Shown: positions 49,101-56,091 of the stretch, one piece after another
Position numbering within the stretch: position 1 is the stretch's first letter
How the letters are laid out: each line of letters starts with the position of its first letter
NCBI GenBank assembly: GCA_016721765.1
Contig: JADKHO010000001.1
Location: 1,662,001 to 1,726,000, forward strand
From: Bacteroidota bacterium
Lineage (GTDB): Bacteria; Bacteroidota; Bacteroidia; UBA4408
Reading direction: 5' to 3'
DNA length: 64,000 bases
Position numbers and translations under genes: made by a program
Notes under the pieces: generated by a model
Told to the model about the DNA's origin: nothing
Seen by the model: the letters and a program-made list of their open reading frames with translations, nothing else
Databases searched by the model: none

Positions 49101-49526
49101 GGTAAAATCCAATAATAAATCAACTGCCACAGCCTCTGATGTGGCCCCACTGCCTGTTGATAAAAACACCAAATTGTTAGTGCCTTTTTGCACGCCACCT
49201 CCGGTTGTTGTTGTAAAAGCAACAGAAGACTTAGTAGTTCTTTTACCATCATTGGCTGAACCCCCCGGAGTAATTGGATAGGAGTTCCATCTGCCTGGTG
49301 TTACAACTGGCCCGGTAATACTTGTCCAAGAGGCAATGTCATTAAAATTCTCAGTATAAGTTAATCCAATTTGAGATGACATTGGAACCGGTGTTTGTGC
49401 TGATGAAATGTTGCTTACCAAAAATAGTAGCAAGGGTAGCATAGCAATCCATAGCTTTTTGCTTCGAGCGATTAATGATTCCGAATACTGAAATCGATTC
49501 GATTTTTTGAGTTGATTTTTCATCAT
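43116..49526 (-). CDS. Giant modular T9SS-secreted protein (2136 aa)
   Basis: After a long signal region (hydrophobic LWIAMLPLLLFLVSNISSA) come two copies of a module of about 550 residues (about 45-590 and 590-1130). Each holds a jellyroll-like part (YTENFNDIASW; YSENFANVATW), an Ig-like part (NANFSVTVQAQDA) and a fibronectin-like part (TYHVAVYEYNG). A third jellyroll (YTQNFNSLPLAG), then fibronectin-III-like and carbohydrate-binding-like units follow to about 1650. Four related units of about 90 residues (about 1680-2040) end in WxxYGxxC. A T9SS type A tail starts at YPNPATVNQ. No catalytic site was seen. It is probably a surface or matrix protein. The 6.4-kb frame is intact and flanked by terminators on the 3' side. 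The 277-base gap upstream (49527-49803) shows no feature I can support. Confidence 0.88.
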   Translation of the reverse strand: MMKNQLKKSNRFQYSESLIARSKKLWIAMLPLLLFLVSNISSAQTPVPMSSQIGLTYTENFNDIASWTSITGPVVTPGRWNSYPITPGGSANDGKRTTKSSVAFTTTTGGGVQKGTNNLVFLSTGSGATSEAVAVDLLLDFTGVNAGTLSYNWAAVDNSSGTRPTSLRIFWSTDNVTFTEIAAAQVLDVQTVNSGSITAVALPSAFNNVSTARLRFYNHAGTVTGAGSRDKISIDDVTVTATAMVVNPTKLAITSISPASPTENANFSVTVQAQDAGSVARNVVASTDFTLSVASGTGAIGGTFSGTIAIGTSSITLNSVTYNTAEAGVSLTATRTAGDVLTSGTSSTFTVAAAAAPLITITGSLTPFSTVVGTPSAVQSYQVSGINLATDIVIDPPADFEIRTGVNAFSTSNINLAGTTVPLTTIDVRYNPASAGSIGPVDITHTTTGDLKNQSVSGSSIATEPTSSSVVTFGTITSSSIQINLTGGNGARRFVIIKPNSAVIVFPSDGGTLPGGIDASYTTAADLGSGEKIIYDGTGTTVTVTDLSAFTTYHVAVYEYNGNGATSNYNTTTQGINNTKTLLNNAVPVSMASLSYSENFANVATWSANFASGAGASPWSSYPITPGGSSNDGIRTTKSSTAFSTSFSGGVQIGTGNLVFLSTGSGAVQEAVAVDFLMDFTGVNAGNLSFDWAAIDNSSGTRPTTLRVYWSTDNVTFTEIPAALILDVQNTSPINSGTISVPLPTNFTNSPTARLRFYNHAGAIVGGGNRDKISIDNLLVTATLPTKLAVVSTTPANPIQNANFSVTVQAQDATNTPQNVLTATDFTISLASGTGALGGTLTGQIAAGSNQATITGVTYNVIETITITATRTAGDVLTAGTSGNITIDAPATPTITLSGSLTSFLTGVGTQSTPSQTYTVEGSDLTADLQIAPPVNFEVSLDEITWVANPNTLDITPVGVTVAPTTIFVRYAPGTPGPHSANIAHTSTGAVTKNEAVSGTTSAAEPTISSVVSIANLTTSTAIVNFLAGNGANRIVVAREGAAVSFVPTDGTAPSGVDSDFGNAVDQGSGNKIVYDGSGTTVTVTNLTSGSTYHFAVYEYNGTAGTVNYRATPGIANATIPAPIPYSGGTYTQNFNSLPLAGSADYTGKGVGPFFTVAPPLSAGSTNGWQFAKANGAGLDAKFAIDNGIGTTASAYSYGTTASNDRALGSLAGGQVISRLGAIITNTSGGPLSEITISYTGEQWRDGGSTNQNTLSFSYQVGGTDISTGSFTAVSDLNFSNLVHGGLGASLDGNQAANRSAKTATFCVGTWAPGQTLVIRWDDADEVGSDDGLAIDDFSFSAAGGLAPSCVTVTPNNTACITATSLSWNTAGPCASYKVYVAKDNPMTDFIVYEPAIGSALSYTLPTLDPNIPYYYQVIPFNDFGDAVGCTIGTFNSGPSQSVTPVVATNVLPAVTYTLGGEGVIAPALPCGVTVENGDQLGTSLWYTSTAAPRTGANHMRIDKNPDNTNPLDDYFFTVPINVTIGKVYRASWYDRTATGAFTETYEMRIATLPDASTMSGSSADLFSTNSMVYTQKTGTDYLAPFTGVIYFGFRATSQPNQGSLYIDDVTISEVPVPQINPVYCTTIPSMYDQIFVTPIAGATNYRFKIVGTGGQAGYNFEHYRNNSNPDYRLKWAPGVIYGYTYNVQVASFKNGVWSPYGPSCPVSLGAFPTIKLRNNPATVAGPCDYVISDLNDRILTDSLSGANDYMYRIVEDVPGGAYDYDHTWQRSSGNLDFRLVWAYQSSPLVDRVRFGFSYDVQTRALVGKTGVTYGNRPGEWGPYGTTCKLDLTAATPTTTLTNCNVSLSSLNDQFFIGGVTGATNYQYEFSAPGFTTATVYRGNGNLDFRMIWLAGVKYGTTFSVRVKAYVGGVWLNYGTPCTVITPAAPSTSVLGICGTTLSPGQFSSTIFCTAVPGASLYSYRITNVGGVPYSKVVYNYNSNNSFSLSRTLVCCGYQNMLPNATYTIEVAYYAGEWSAYGPVCTFTTGATVPRYSPFASEGVEAVEGALNLSVYPNPATVNQQFALELQGITAANEKVQVRIFNMIGDKVYSADVITKEEAILTIKPEMQLAAGVYMAEAQINGNVYRVKFVVK

Positions 49527-49803
49527 GTTTTAAGTATTAATTTTTAGTATGTGGTTTGTGTGCAAAAGGAATGTTTTAATGTGATATTAGGTAGTAATGC
49601 GTTTTAAGAAATCATTAACAAAATTTCTATAAAGATAATTTTATAATTGAATAATGCAAATGCAACTAGTCGAATTAATCGGCAAGGATGTGGCTTTAAA
49701 CGGCAAAAGTTATCCACTTTTTGCTAACAGCGCTTTTTGTTGAATGGAATTTAATTATTGATTGTGGGTTTTCAGCCAAGCAATTCGTTAAGATTGCCAT
49801 AAC

Positions 49804-50553
49804 TCAAGCAAACCATTCAAAAAGCTCAGGGACAGAGAGCGCTTGCTTTTCGGCTCCGATTTTGTCGCGTATTACAGCTCCTTCGGCAAGCTGAATTACA
49901 CGGGAACCATAGCGTTGAGCATACTTAATTTCATGCGTTACTAAGATGGCGCTTAATTTATACGCATTCACTAATTCTTTCGCTTTTTCAATTACCAATT
50001 CGCTCGATTTAGGATCCAATGCAGCAGTGGGTTCATCCAATAAAATAACTTTGGTAGTATCCATCACCGCCATCAGTAAGGTGAGTGCTTGGCGCTGTCC
50101 TCCCGACAGCAAACCCATGGCTTGATCCAGTTTATGTTCGAGCCCCATTCCAAGAAAGGAAATTTTGCTTTTAACAGTTTCGCGAAAGGCTTCATTAATT
50201 CCACGTTTTAGCAATTTGGGTTGTGTGCGCAATGCGGCTAAACGAAAATTGTCGAGTATGCTCAAATCCGGAGCAGTGCCGCTTAAGGGATTTTGAAAAA
50301 TGCGTGAAATGTATTTACTTCTTTCAAAATCTTTCCAGGTACTTACCTTTTCCGAATCAATATAAATCTCACCTGTATCTAAAAATAGGCTGCCTGCTAC
50401 TGCATTTAACAAGCTCGATTTTCCGCTTCCATTGGCACCAATTAGTACTGCAAATTCGCCGTCCGCTATTTTTAAATTAATGTTATTTAATGCCGTAAAT
50501 TCATTTGCTGTACCACGGTTAAACTTTTTAGTAGCATTCACAATTTGGATCAT
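49804..50553 (-). CDS. ABC importer ATP-binding protein
   Basis: The 249-aa product has Walker A GANGSGKSS, Q-loop region FQNPLSGTAPDLS, signature LLSGGQRQAL, Walker B VILLDEPTAALDP and switch VTHE. It fits the ATPases that partner LivH-type permeases and PF04392 substrate-binding proteins (TrpXYZ-like systems). Permease and binding-protein genes lie upstream on the same strand, but a 3.1-kb secreted-protein gene is interposed; its stop is 15 bases before this start. It is the last gene of the probable operon. Substrate unknown; aromatic amino acids are one possibility from the family, not from the sequence. Confidence 0.9.
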   Translation of the reverse strand: MIQIVNATKKFNRGTANEFTALNNINLKIADGEFAVLIGANGSGKSSLLNAVAGSLFLDTGEIYIDSEKVSTWKDFERSKYISRIFQNPLSGTAPDLSILDNFRLAALRTQPKLLKRGINEAFRETVKSKISFLGMGLEHKLDQAMGLLSGGQRQALTLLMAVMDTTKVILLDEPTAALDPKSSELVIEKAKELVNAYKLSAILVTHEIKYAQRYGSRVIQLAEGAVIRDKIGAEKQALSVPELFEWFA

Positions 50554-50568
50554 GCGCAGCCGTGTAAA

Positions 50569-53500
50569 TTAAAGTTTAACCAATTTTGCTGTTTGGCCTT
50601 CGAGGGTGCGCAAATAATAGATTCCATGCGTTAAATCCGAAACATCCAACTGCTTCACCGCAATGGCTTCCTTCACAATTTGACCTTGTGCATTATAAAT
50701 TTTAACATCTGCAATGCGTGTAAACTGAACCATTGTATTGGTAACGGGATTGGGATACAAAACAAAATTGTGCAACACAATTTTAGGTTCGAAAATTTTA
50801 TCTAAAGCATTAGATCCGCTGGGAGTGGGTTGACTAAAAATAACCAAATTTTTTGCGCCATTAGGATAGCGCCCATAAGAATTATCTGCTTCAATATTTC
50901 CAAATGAAAGCGAATCGATAATAGTTACGCTATCGGGTGCTGTTAGTTCAATTCGTTCTCCCGAAGCCCTTAATTTAAATGGTGTATGGAGCTTTCCTTG
51001 TCCCTCTTGATGATCTGCCCAAATCAATAAAAATCCTTTGGGAGGAATAATTGTTTCGGGCGTTCCTTTTGGAAATTTATATTTTGTTAGATTTGAAATA
51101 TCATCCGAAAGAAAATAGCCTTCTACATCTACTGCATTATCTGATGGATTATATAACTCAATCCAATCGTCATTTTCGTTATAAGGGTCTTTGATAATGT
51201 TTTTATTGGTGGCATTTATTTCGTTAATCAAAATAGAATTTACATAAGTAAAGGAAGGGTCTGGGCCAAACACTGCAGTGTAGGAGGCATTTCCCAAAGG
51301 ACTTGCCGTGATTTTTGCGTTTGAGCTGGTATTACTGCCAGCCCAATATAAAAACTTGTAACCCGGTTTAGGAATAGCGGTTAAATTTACTGGAACCCCT
51401 TTAAAGTAAGTTCCTGACCAGGGATATACACTTGTTTTAACACCGGGTAATTTATAATTTACCTGAATGGTATTGATTTTTATTTCTCCTTGCGCTTTAT
51501 CATTTACATCCAAAGTAATTTTAAGCGTATCCTGTAGTCCAAAATATTCCATCAATCGCCTGCGGTCATTTACAGGACGCTCGGATGCAAAGCCCAGAAG
51601 GTTATTAAAAATATTATCCCATTGTGTTAAGCCCGGAACTTCTGTATTACGCGCAACAAGTGTTGTAGCAAGCGATGGGTAACGCCAGCGATTCACATGT
51701 TCTAAGATGTCGGTAGCCAGCAAATTTTTTTCGGCAGTAATTTTTTTGGAAACTACCTTAGAGGAATAATTGCTATTAAGCAAATCCGCATAACGGCTTA
51801 ATAAATCATTTTTAAATCCATTGTTCTTTAAAAGTGCCCGCAGGAGTATGGTATAGTTTACATATAGCGGCTCGTCATTGGTAGCTCTCTTAATGCTGTT
51901 GAATGTGGGTGTAACATTAGGGCATGAACCACCAAAGCCTCCATCTAAATCGTAAAAAACCCAGCGCCATCGTCCGTCTAATCCATAGGCAGCACCCGGT
52001 TCGTAGTCGGCAGTTTTTTTGCGCCAGAAGCGGGTGTTGTTATTGGGCCAATCTCCATTTCCAATATACATTTCACTTACCTGAAAAGTGATGTAGTTTT
52101 CGATGTCCATTTGTGTATTGACATAGTTGTAATTTTCGGTAATGGAAAGGTCGTTGTTGCTTACAAAATCAATGAGGTTAAGGTAATGCTGTTCATCTCC
52201 TTCCACTCCTTCGGTAAGTTCGCCTTTGAGTTGGAGCATGGTAAAATCTTCATTTTTTATGTTGAAGTTGTGCTGAAAATAGGCATTGTCGAAGCGCTCC
52301 TTAATGCACTGTAAGCCCCAATATTCGCCATTAATAAATACTACAACCATTTTGTAATTGGGAACTTCCATATTCAAACCATCACAAATTTTGTCGGCCA
52401 TATTATCGCGTGGAAAGCAATCGGGGCGGTGACCACCATTGCGCAACAGAATTTTTTCGAAAACGCTGATTTCCTTTTCATCAAAAAATTTATAATTAAA
52501 ATTAGCTACTTCGTTTTGTCCTGTTTTGTAAAAGCGAAAGGATTTTTGTGGAGCATGCCTTCCTCCATTGCCATTCAATTCGCCATTTGAATAGCGCGAA
52601 AATCCAAGTGAACCGTCTTCATTAAAAAATTCGAGGTAAAGTGGAATTGTCCATTCCGGTCCGGAATAGGAGTAATCACCATCAAACAAAGGATCATTAG
52701 GCCGCGGTTTTCCGTATACATATATTCCGGAATCTTCACTAAATAAATTTTCCTTATCGGTGCTAATTGATAATACGGGAAATTTATAGCGTTCATTTAA
52801 AAGCGAATCAATTATATAAGTCCTCGTTTTAGTTTCGCTGGGGATGGCATTTCCGGCGAAAGCCTTAGCCCGCACAACATTTACTTTTTGCACATTTCCA
52901 TATGGAGGCAACCATCCGCGTGAATCTGCTTTTGAAGTATCGAAAGTATAATAGGGAAAATTTAATCCGGGATTGGTAGGAATTAAAGAAATTCCATTGG
53001 GATCGTTAGCACGTGTGCTTAATTTTAATGAAGAGGTGTAAACGGGCGAAGCAAGGGTGGGTTCTGAGCCATCCAAGGTGTAGTGAATGCTTACTCCCGA
53101 AAGGGGATGTGAAATTACCAACTCAACGGTATCGGGATAAAAGCCTGCAGATGCTGAAAAATCAGGTGTTTCTAAATTGAGTGCATAATATTTAGAGCTG
53201 TTATTTGTCTTTCCGGGCGTAGGTATGGCAAAATAGCCAACCCCTGTTGAAGCATCATTTTTGCGGCCATACGAAACGTTGGGTGTAAGATAGGGAGTGT
53301 AAAATTTATCTAATTTGTTTCCAGAAGGATCTGATAAAAATATTTTTGCTCCGGCTGCATTAAGCGCAAAATTGGTGTGCAAATAGTGTCCCATTTTGCG
53401 GTTTTTACCCGATGCAAATACCAGCAGAAAGGATTTGGCATCGAGCACTTGATTTGGAAAAGTCCATTTCATTAAATTTAAGGAATCGTTGCTCAAGGCC

Positions 53501-53679
53501 ATTCCTTGAAGTTGCACAGCGGAGGTACCATTGTTGTAAATTTCTATCCAATCATTATAGTCATTGTCCTCATCGGTGACACTAAAGGTGTTTAAAGTCA
53601 GCGCCTCATTTATGAATAAGGATTGTGCATGGGTGGCAAGCTGAAGAAAAAAGAAAATAGCGATTAATTTAAACTTCAT
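50569..53679 (-). CDS. CotH-domain T9SS-secreted protein with two lamin-tail domains (1036 aa)
   Basis: The start at 53679 (MKFKLIAIFFFLQLATHAQS) gives a clean signal peptide; an upstream ATG at 53760 is less likely. Domain order: lamin-tail 1 (about 20-130, NDYNDWIEIYNNGT), a chitobiase C-terminal-like fold (about 170-270, VSIHYTLDGSEPTLASPVY), a CotH kinase-like domain (about 310-640, INGEYWGLQCIKERFDN and WVFYDLDGGFG), a beta-rich region with GYKFLYWAGS, lamin-tail 2 (about 810-920, NDDWIELYNPSDNAVD), and a T9SS tail (LYPNPVTNT). CotH is an atypical protein kinase in Bacillus spores; activity here is not proven. The gene sits between the permease and ATPase genes of one ABC importer, 15 bases before the ATPase. 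Confidence 0.88.
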   Translation of the reverse strand: MKFKLIAIFFFLQLATHAQSLFINEALTLNTFSVTDEDNDYNDWIEIYNNGTSAVQLQGMALSNDSLNLMKWTFPNQVLDAKSFLLVFASGKNRKMGHYLHTNFALNAAGAKIFLSDPSGNKLDKFYTPYLTPNVSYGRKNDASTGVGYFAIPTPGKTNNSSKYYALNLETPDFSASAGFYPDTVELVISHPLSGVSIHYTLDGSEPTLASPVYTSSLKLSTRANDPNGISLIPTNPGLNFPYYTFDTSKADSRGWLPPYGNVQKVNVVRAKAFAGNAIPSETKTRTYIIDSLLNERYKFPVLSISTDKENLFSEDSGIYVYGKPRPNDPLFDGDYSYSGPEWTIPLYLEFFNEDGSLGFSRYSNGELNGNGGRHAPQKSFRFYKTGQNEVANFNYKFFDEKEISVFEKILLRNGGHRPDCFPRDNMADKICDGLNMEVPNYKMVVVFINGEYWGLQCIKERFDNAYFQHNFNIKNEDFTMLQLKGELTEGVEGDEQHYLNLIDFVSNNDLSITENYNYVNTQMDIENYITFQVSEMYIGNGDWPNNNTRFWRKKTADYEPGAAYGLDGRWRWVFYDLDGGFGGSCPNVTPTFNSIKRATNDEPLYVNYTILLRALLKNNGFKNDLLSRYADLLNSNYSSKVVSKKITAEKNLLATDILEHVNRWRYPSLATTLVARNTEVPGLTQWDNIFNNLLGFASERPVNDRRRLMEYFGLQDTLKITLDVNDKAQGEIKINTIQVNYKLPGVKTSVYPWSGTYFKGVPVNLTAIPKPGYKFLYWAGSNTSSNAKITASPLGNASYTAVFGPDPSFTYVNSILINEINATNKNIIKDPYNENDDWIELYNPSDNAVDVEGYFLSDDISNLTKYKFPKGTPETIIPPKGFLLIWADHQEGQGKLHTPFKLRASGERIELTAPDSVTIIDSLSFGNIEADNSYGRYPNGAKNLVIFSQPTPSGSNALDKIFEPKIVLHNFVLYPNPVTNTMVQFTRIADVKIYNAQGQIVKEAIAVKQLDVSDLTHGIYYLRTLEGQTAKLVKL

Positions 53680-53802
53680 TGGAGTGGTGTTAAGTACTGC
53701 AAAAATAGCCTTATTTATTGGGGAATCCTCTAATTGCTTTGTTAAAATTTGAACAAACAAATTGTTAGAATTTGAACAAATAGCGAGGCGAAACCAAGTA
53801 CA

Positions 53803-54669
53803 TTATTGATTTTGCTTTTTAAGTCCCGGCAAGGCAACTACAGCCAATACAAAAAGCGCCGTAATTAATTTTAATAAGTTAGGATTTAGCCCTAGCGATA
53901 GACTTCCGGCAAGTATAAGCCGAAACAAAATAGTTCCGGCAATTACACCAATAATACGCCAGGCAATGGAGTTTTTGCCCAGCCAATTCATGAAGGTATC
54001 ACCAATCATAACCGCACCTAAGCCCAGAATTACGATTCCTATGCCCATGTTAATATCCGCAAATCCCTGCAATTGCGCCACCAAAAATCCGCTAAGGGCA
54101 ACCAAAGCATTAGAAATTGCCAAACCAATAATTTTCATTCGTTCGGAGTTCACACCTTGCGCGCGCACCATTGTTTCATTATTGCCAGTAGCGCGCATGG
54201 CAATTCCAAAATCGGTTTTCAGAAGCCAGATTAATAACACCGTAAAAAGGATTACAAAAATCAAAAGAATAACAAGCTGCGAAAGTTGCTCTTGTTCTGG
54301 AATGGCAACTAGCGTAAATAGCGTATCCACATCCATCAAGGGAATGTTGGATCTGCCCATAATCATAAGGTTAACTGAATACAAAGCGGTCATCACTAAA
54401 ATTCCGGATAAGAGCGAATTTACTTTTAAACGCGTATGTATAAATCCTGTGCAGGCTCCGGCCAAAGCTCCTGCCACTAAAACTGCAGGTAAGGTTAGTG
54501 CAAGTGAAATGTGATTTGTAATAAAAAGTGCTGTAATAGCAGCACCTAATGTGTAGGAACCATCAGTAGTAATATCCGGAATCGCAAAAATGCGCATCGA
54601 TATAAATATGCCATAGCCAAGTGTTACCAGGCAGAGTCCCAATAATAATGCGGCAACATAAAAGTTCAT
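53803..54669 (-). CDS. ABC importer permease (LivH/TrpY-like)
   Basis: The 288-aa product has about eight hydrophobic segments and the BPD_transp_2 pattern, including GLGAVMIGDTFM near the C-terminal part and IPDITTDGSYTLGAAITA near the N-terminus. This is typical of permeases that pair with PF04392 binding proteins. It lies 21 bases after the binding-protein gene. The partner ATPase is separated by the CotH gene, an unusual order. Inner membrane; substrate not readable. Confidence 0.88.
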   Translation of the reverse strand: MNFYVAALLLGLCLVTLGYGIFISMRIFAIPDITTDGSYTLGAAITALFITNHISLALTLPAVLVAGALAGACTGFIHTRLKVNSLLSGILVMTALYSVNLMIMGRSNIPLMDVDTLFTLVAIPEQEQLSQLVILLIFVILFTVLLIWLLKTDFGIAMRATGNNETMVRAQGVNSERMKIIGLAISNALVALSGFLVAQLQGFADINMGIGIVILGLGAVMIGDTFMNWLGKNSIAWRIIGVIAGTILFRLILAGSLSLGLNPNLLKLITALFVLAVVALPGLKKQNQ

Positions 54670-54690
54670 ACCGAAAGGGAATGGCTAAAT

Positions 54691-55659
54691 TTAATTTTGT
54701 GTGAATGAGCTATCTGCTTTAATGAAAAAGCTTTCAGCAACTTTTTTATTCAGCATTCGTTTGCGCAGTGTCACGAGTTCGGGAAGCGGCAGAGCGGCGG
54801 ATTTGTTTTTTAAAAACATTGTTGCTTGCACCCCTGCTTGATGGCCCCATTGATACATATCCGCTCCAAACGCAGCAATTGCACCTCTTGCTACCAATCC
54901 CGCCTCACTGGTAAAAACCGGAATTTTTGCCTCTGCACAGGTCTTTGCAATTGTTTCGAAGGAAGCAAAAACGGTATTATCGGGCATGGCAAAAAATGCA
55001 TCTATTCCTTTAGCTATAAGCGATTGCACTACTAATTGGGTTTCGGAAGAATTACTCACAGCTTGCGCTTCCAGTGCTATTCCGTTGCGTTTGCACTCTT
55101 GTAAAATATGCTCGTAGGCGGATACTGATTGGGGTTCGGCCTGGTTGTATATTAAACCGAGTTTATGTGTTTGCTGAAAAAGTAATTTAATTATCGCAAC
55201 GGAAGTGTCGATGTAATTTAACGTTTCATACACGCCAAAAAGATTTTTTGGAGCCTTGCCTTGCTTGTCTAAAAGTCCTGCTAATTCGGGACTAGGGGCC
55301 ACCATCATACAAATGGGAATATTTTTGGTTTTTTGCACTGCGGTGATGGTGCTAATGGTAGTATTGGTAGCAATTAAATCCACCTGTTCAGAAACAAAGT
55401 AATCGCAAGCTTGGGTGAGTGTTGGAATATCGCCTTGAGCGTTTCGGTAAATAATTTTAATGTTCTTTTTTTCCTCGCTAAAACCGTTTTCGTTTAAGGC
55501 ATCAAAAAATCCTTGTTTAGCTTGTGCAAGTGTTTCATCCTGAAATGCGTCTAAAAAACCAATTGTAATTACCTTGTTTTTAGCGTGCTCCGAATTGCAA
55601 CTCAGAAAAACAGTAAGGTAGCTTACAAGAAGAAAGAACCAAAGTTTGCTTTTTTTCAT
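54691..55659 (-). CDS. ABC importer substrate-binding lipoprotein (PF04392/TrpX-like)
   Basis: The start at 55659 (MKKSKLWFFLLVSYLTVFLSC) gives a lipoprotein signal with acylation Cys near residue 21; the ATG at 55698 would disrupt it. The mature part has the ABC_sub_bind pattern: ITIGFLDAFQDETLAQAKQGF, IPICMMVAPSPELAGL, LGLIYNQAEPQSVSAYE, and GAIAAFGADMYQWGHQAG near the end. This family includes tryptophan/tyrosine-type binding proteins, so an aromatic ligand is possible but unproven. It is 322 aa, normal length, 21 bases before the permease gene and 60 bases after siaC. Confidence 0.88.
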   Translation of the reverse strand: MKKSKLWFFLLVSYLTVFLSCNSEHAKNKVITIGFLDAFQDETLAQAKQGFFDALNENGFSEEKKNIKIIYRNAQGDIPTLTQACDYFVSEQVDLIATNTTISTITAVQKTKNIPICMMVAPSPELAGLLDKQGKAPKNLFGVYETLNYIDTSVAIIKLLFQQTHKLGLIYNQAEPQSVSAYEHILQECKRNGIALEAQAVSNSSETQLVVQSLIAKGIDAFFAMPDNTVFASFETIAKTCAEAKIPVFTSEAGLVARGAIAAFGADMYQWGHQAGVQATMFLKNKSAALPLPELVTLRKRMLNKKVAESFFIKADSSFTQN

Positions 55660-55719
55660 AAAATTCAAAATAAAAGTTTGCGTGTCTAAAAACATCAAAC
55701 TAAAATTAGAATGATTTGT

Positions 55720-56091
55720 TTAAACGGCTTTGTATTCGACTTTAAAAGTCACTAGTTTTTGCAACAGTTCCCCGCTTCGTTTCATATTAATATCTCCTTT
55801 ATCGTAGTTCCAAATGACCTCCACTTTTTTGTTTTTTGATATTTGTTCAATCGCAAAAAATATTTTCATCATTTGCTTGGTGGTAGAGGTGCTCATAAAT
55901 TCGAAATGAAAACTAAAATGACTTATTTCTAAGGGAGCTTTGCTATATTCCATCAACCATTCAATAAGCGGCAGGTAAAATTTTGCGGTATCTTCAGGCA
56001 TGGAACGTCCAGAGATTTCAAATACTCCATTTTGTGCATCAAATACAACTTTGGGCGTATCTTCTGTTTGAACCAGATTAATTTGTTTCAT
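55720..56091 (-). CDS. SiaC-family regulatory phosphoprotein (DUF1987)
   Basis: The 123-aa product matches DUF1987: FEISGRSMPEDTAKFYLPLIEWL, a strand-rich HFSFHFEFMSTSTTKQMMKIF, and VEVIWNYDKGDINMKRSGELL. In Pseudomonas the homologue SiaC is phosphorylated on a threonine by SiaB and, in one state, activates the diguanylate cyclase SiaD. The STSTTK segment here is where that threonine is expected. It overlaps the kinase-like gene upstream by 14 bases, so the two are made together. No SiaD- or SiaA-like gene is in the window; the downstream ABC importer is the nearest candidate output or co-regulated target. Soluble, cytoplasmic. Confidence 0.88.
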   Translation of the reverse strand: MKQINLVQTEDTPKVVFDAQNGVFEISGRSMPEDTAKFYLPLIEWLMEYSKAPLEISHFSFHFEFMSTSTTKQMMKIFFAIEQISKNKKVEVIWNYDKGDINMKRSGELLQKLVTFKVEYKAV

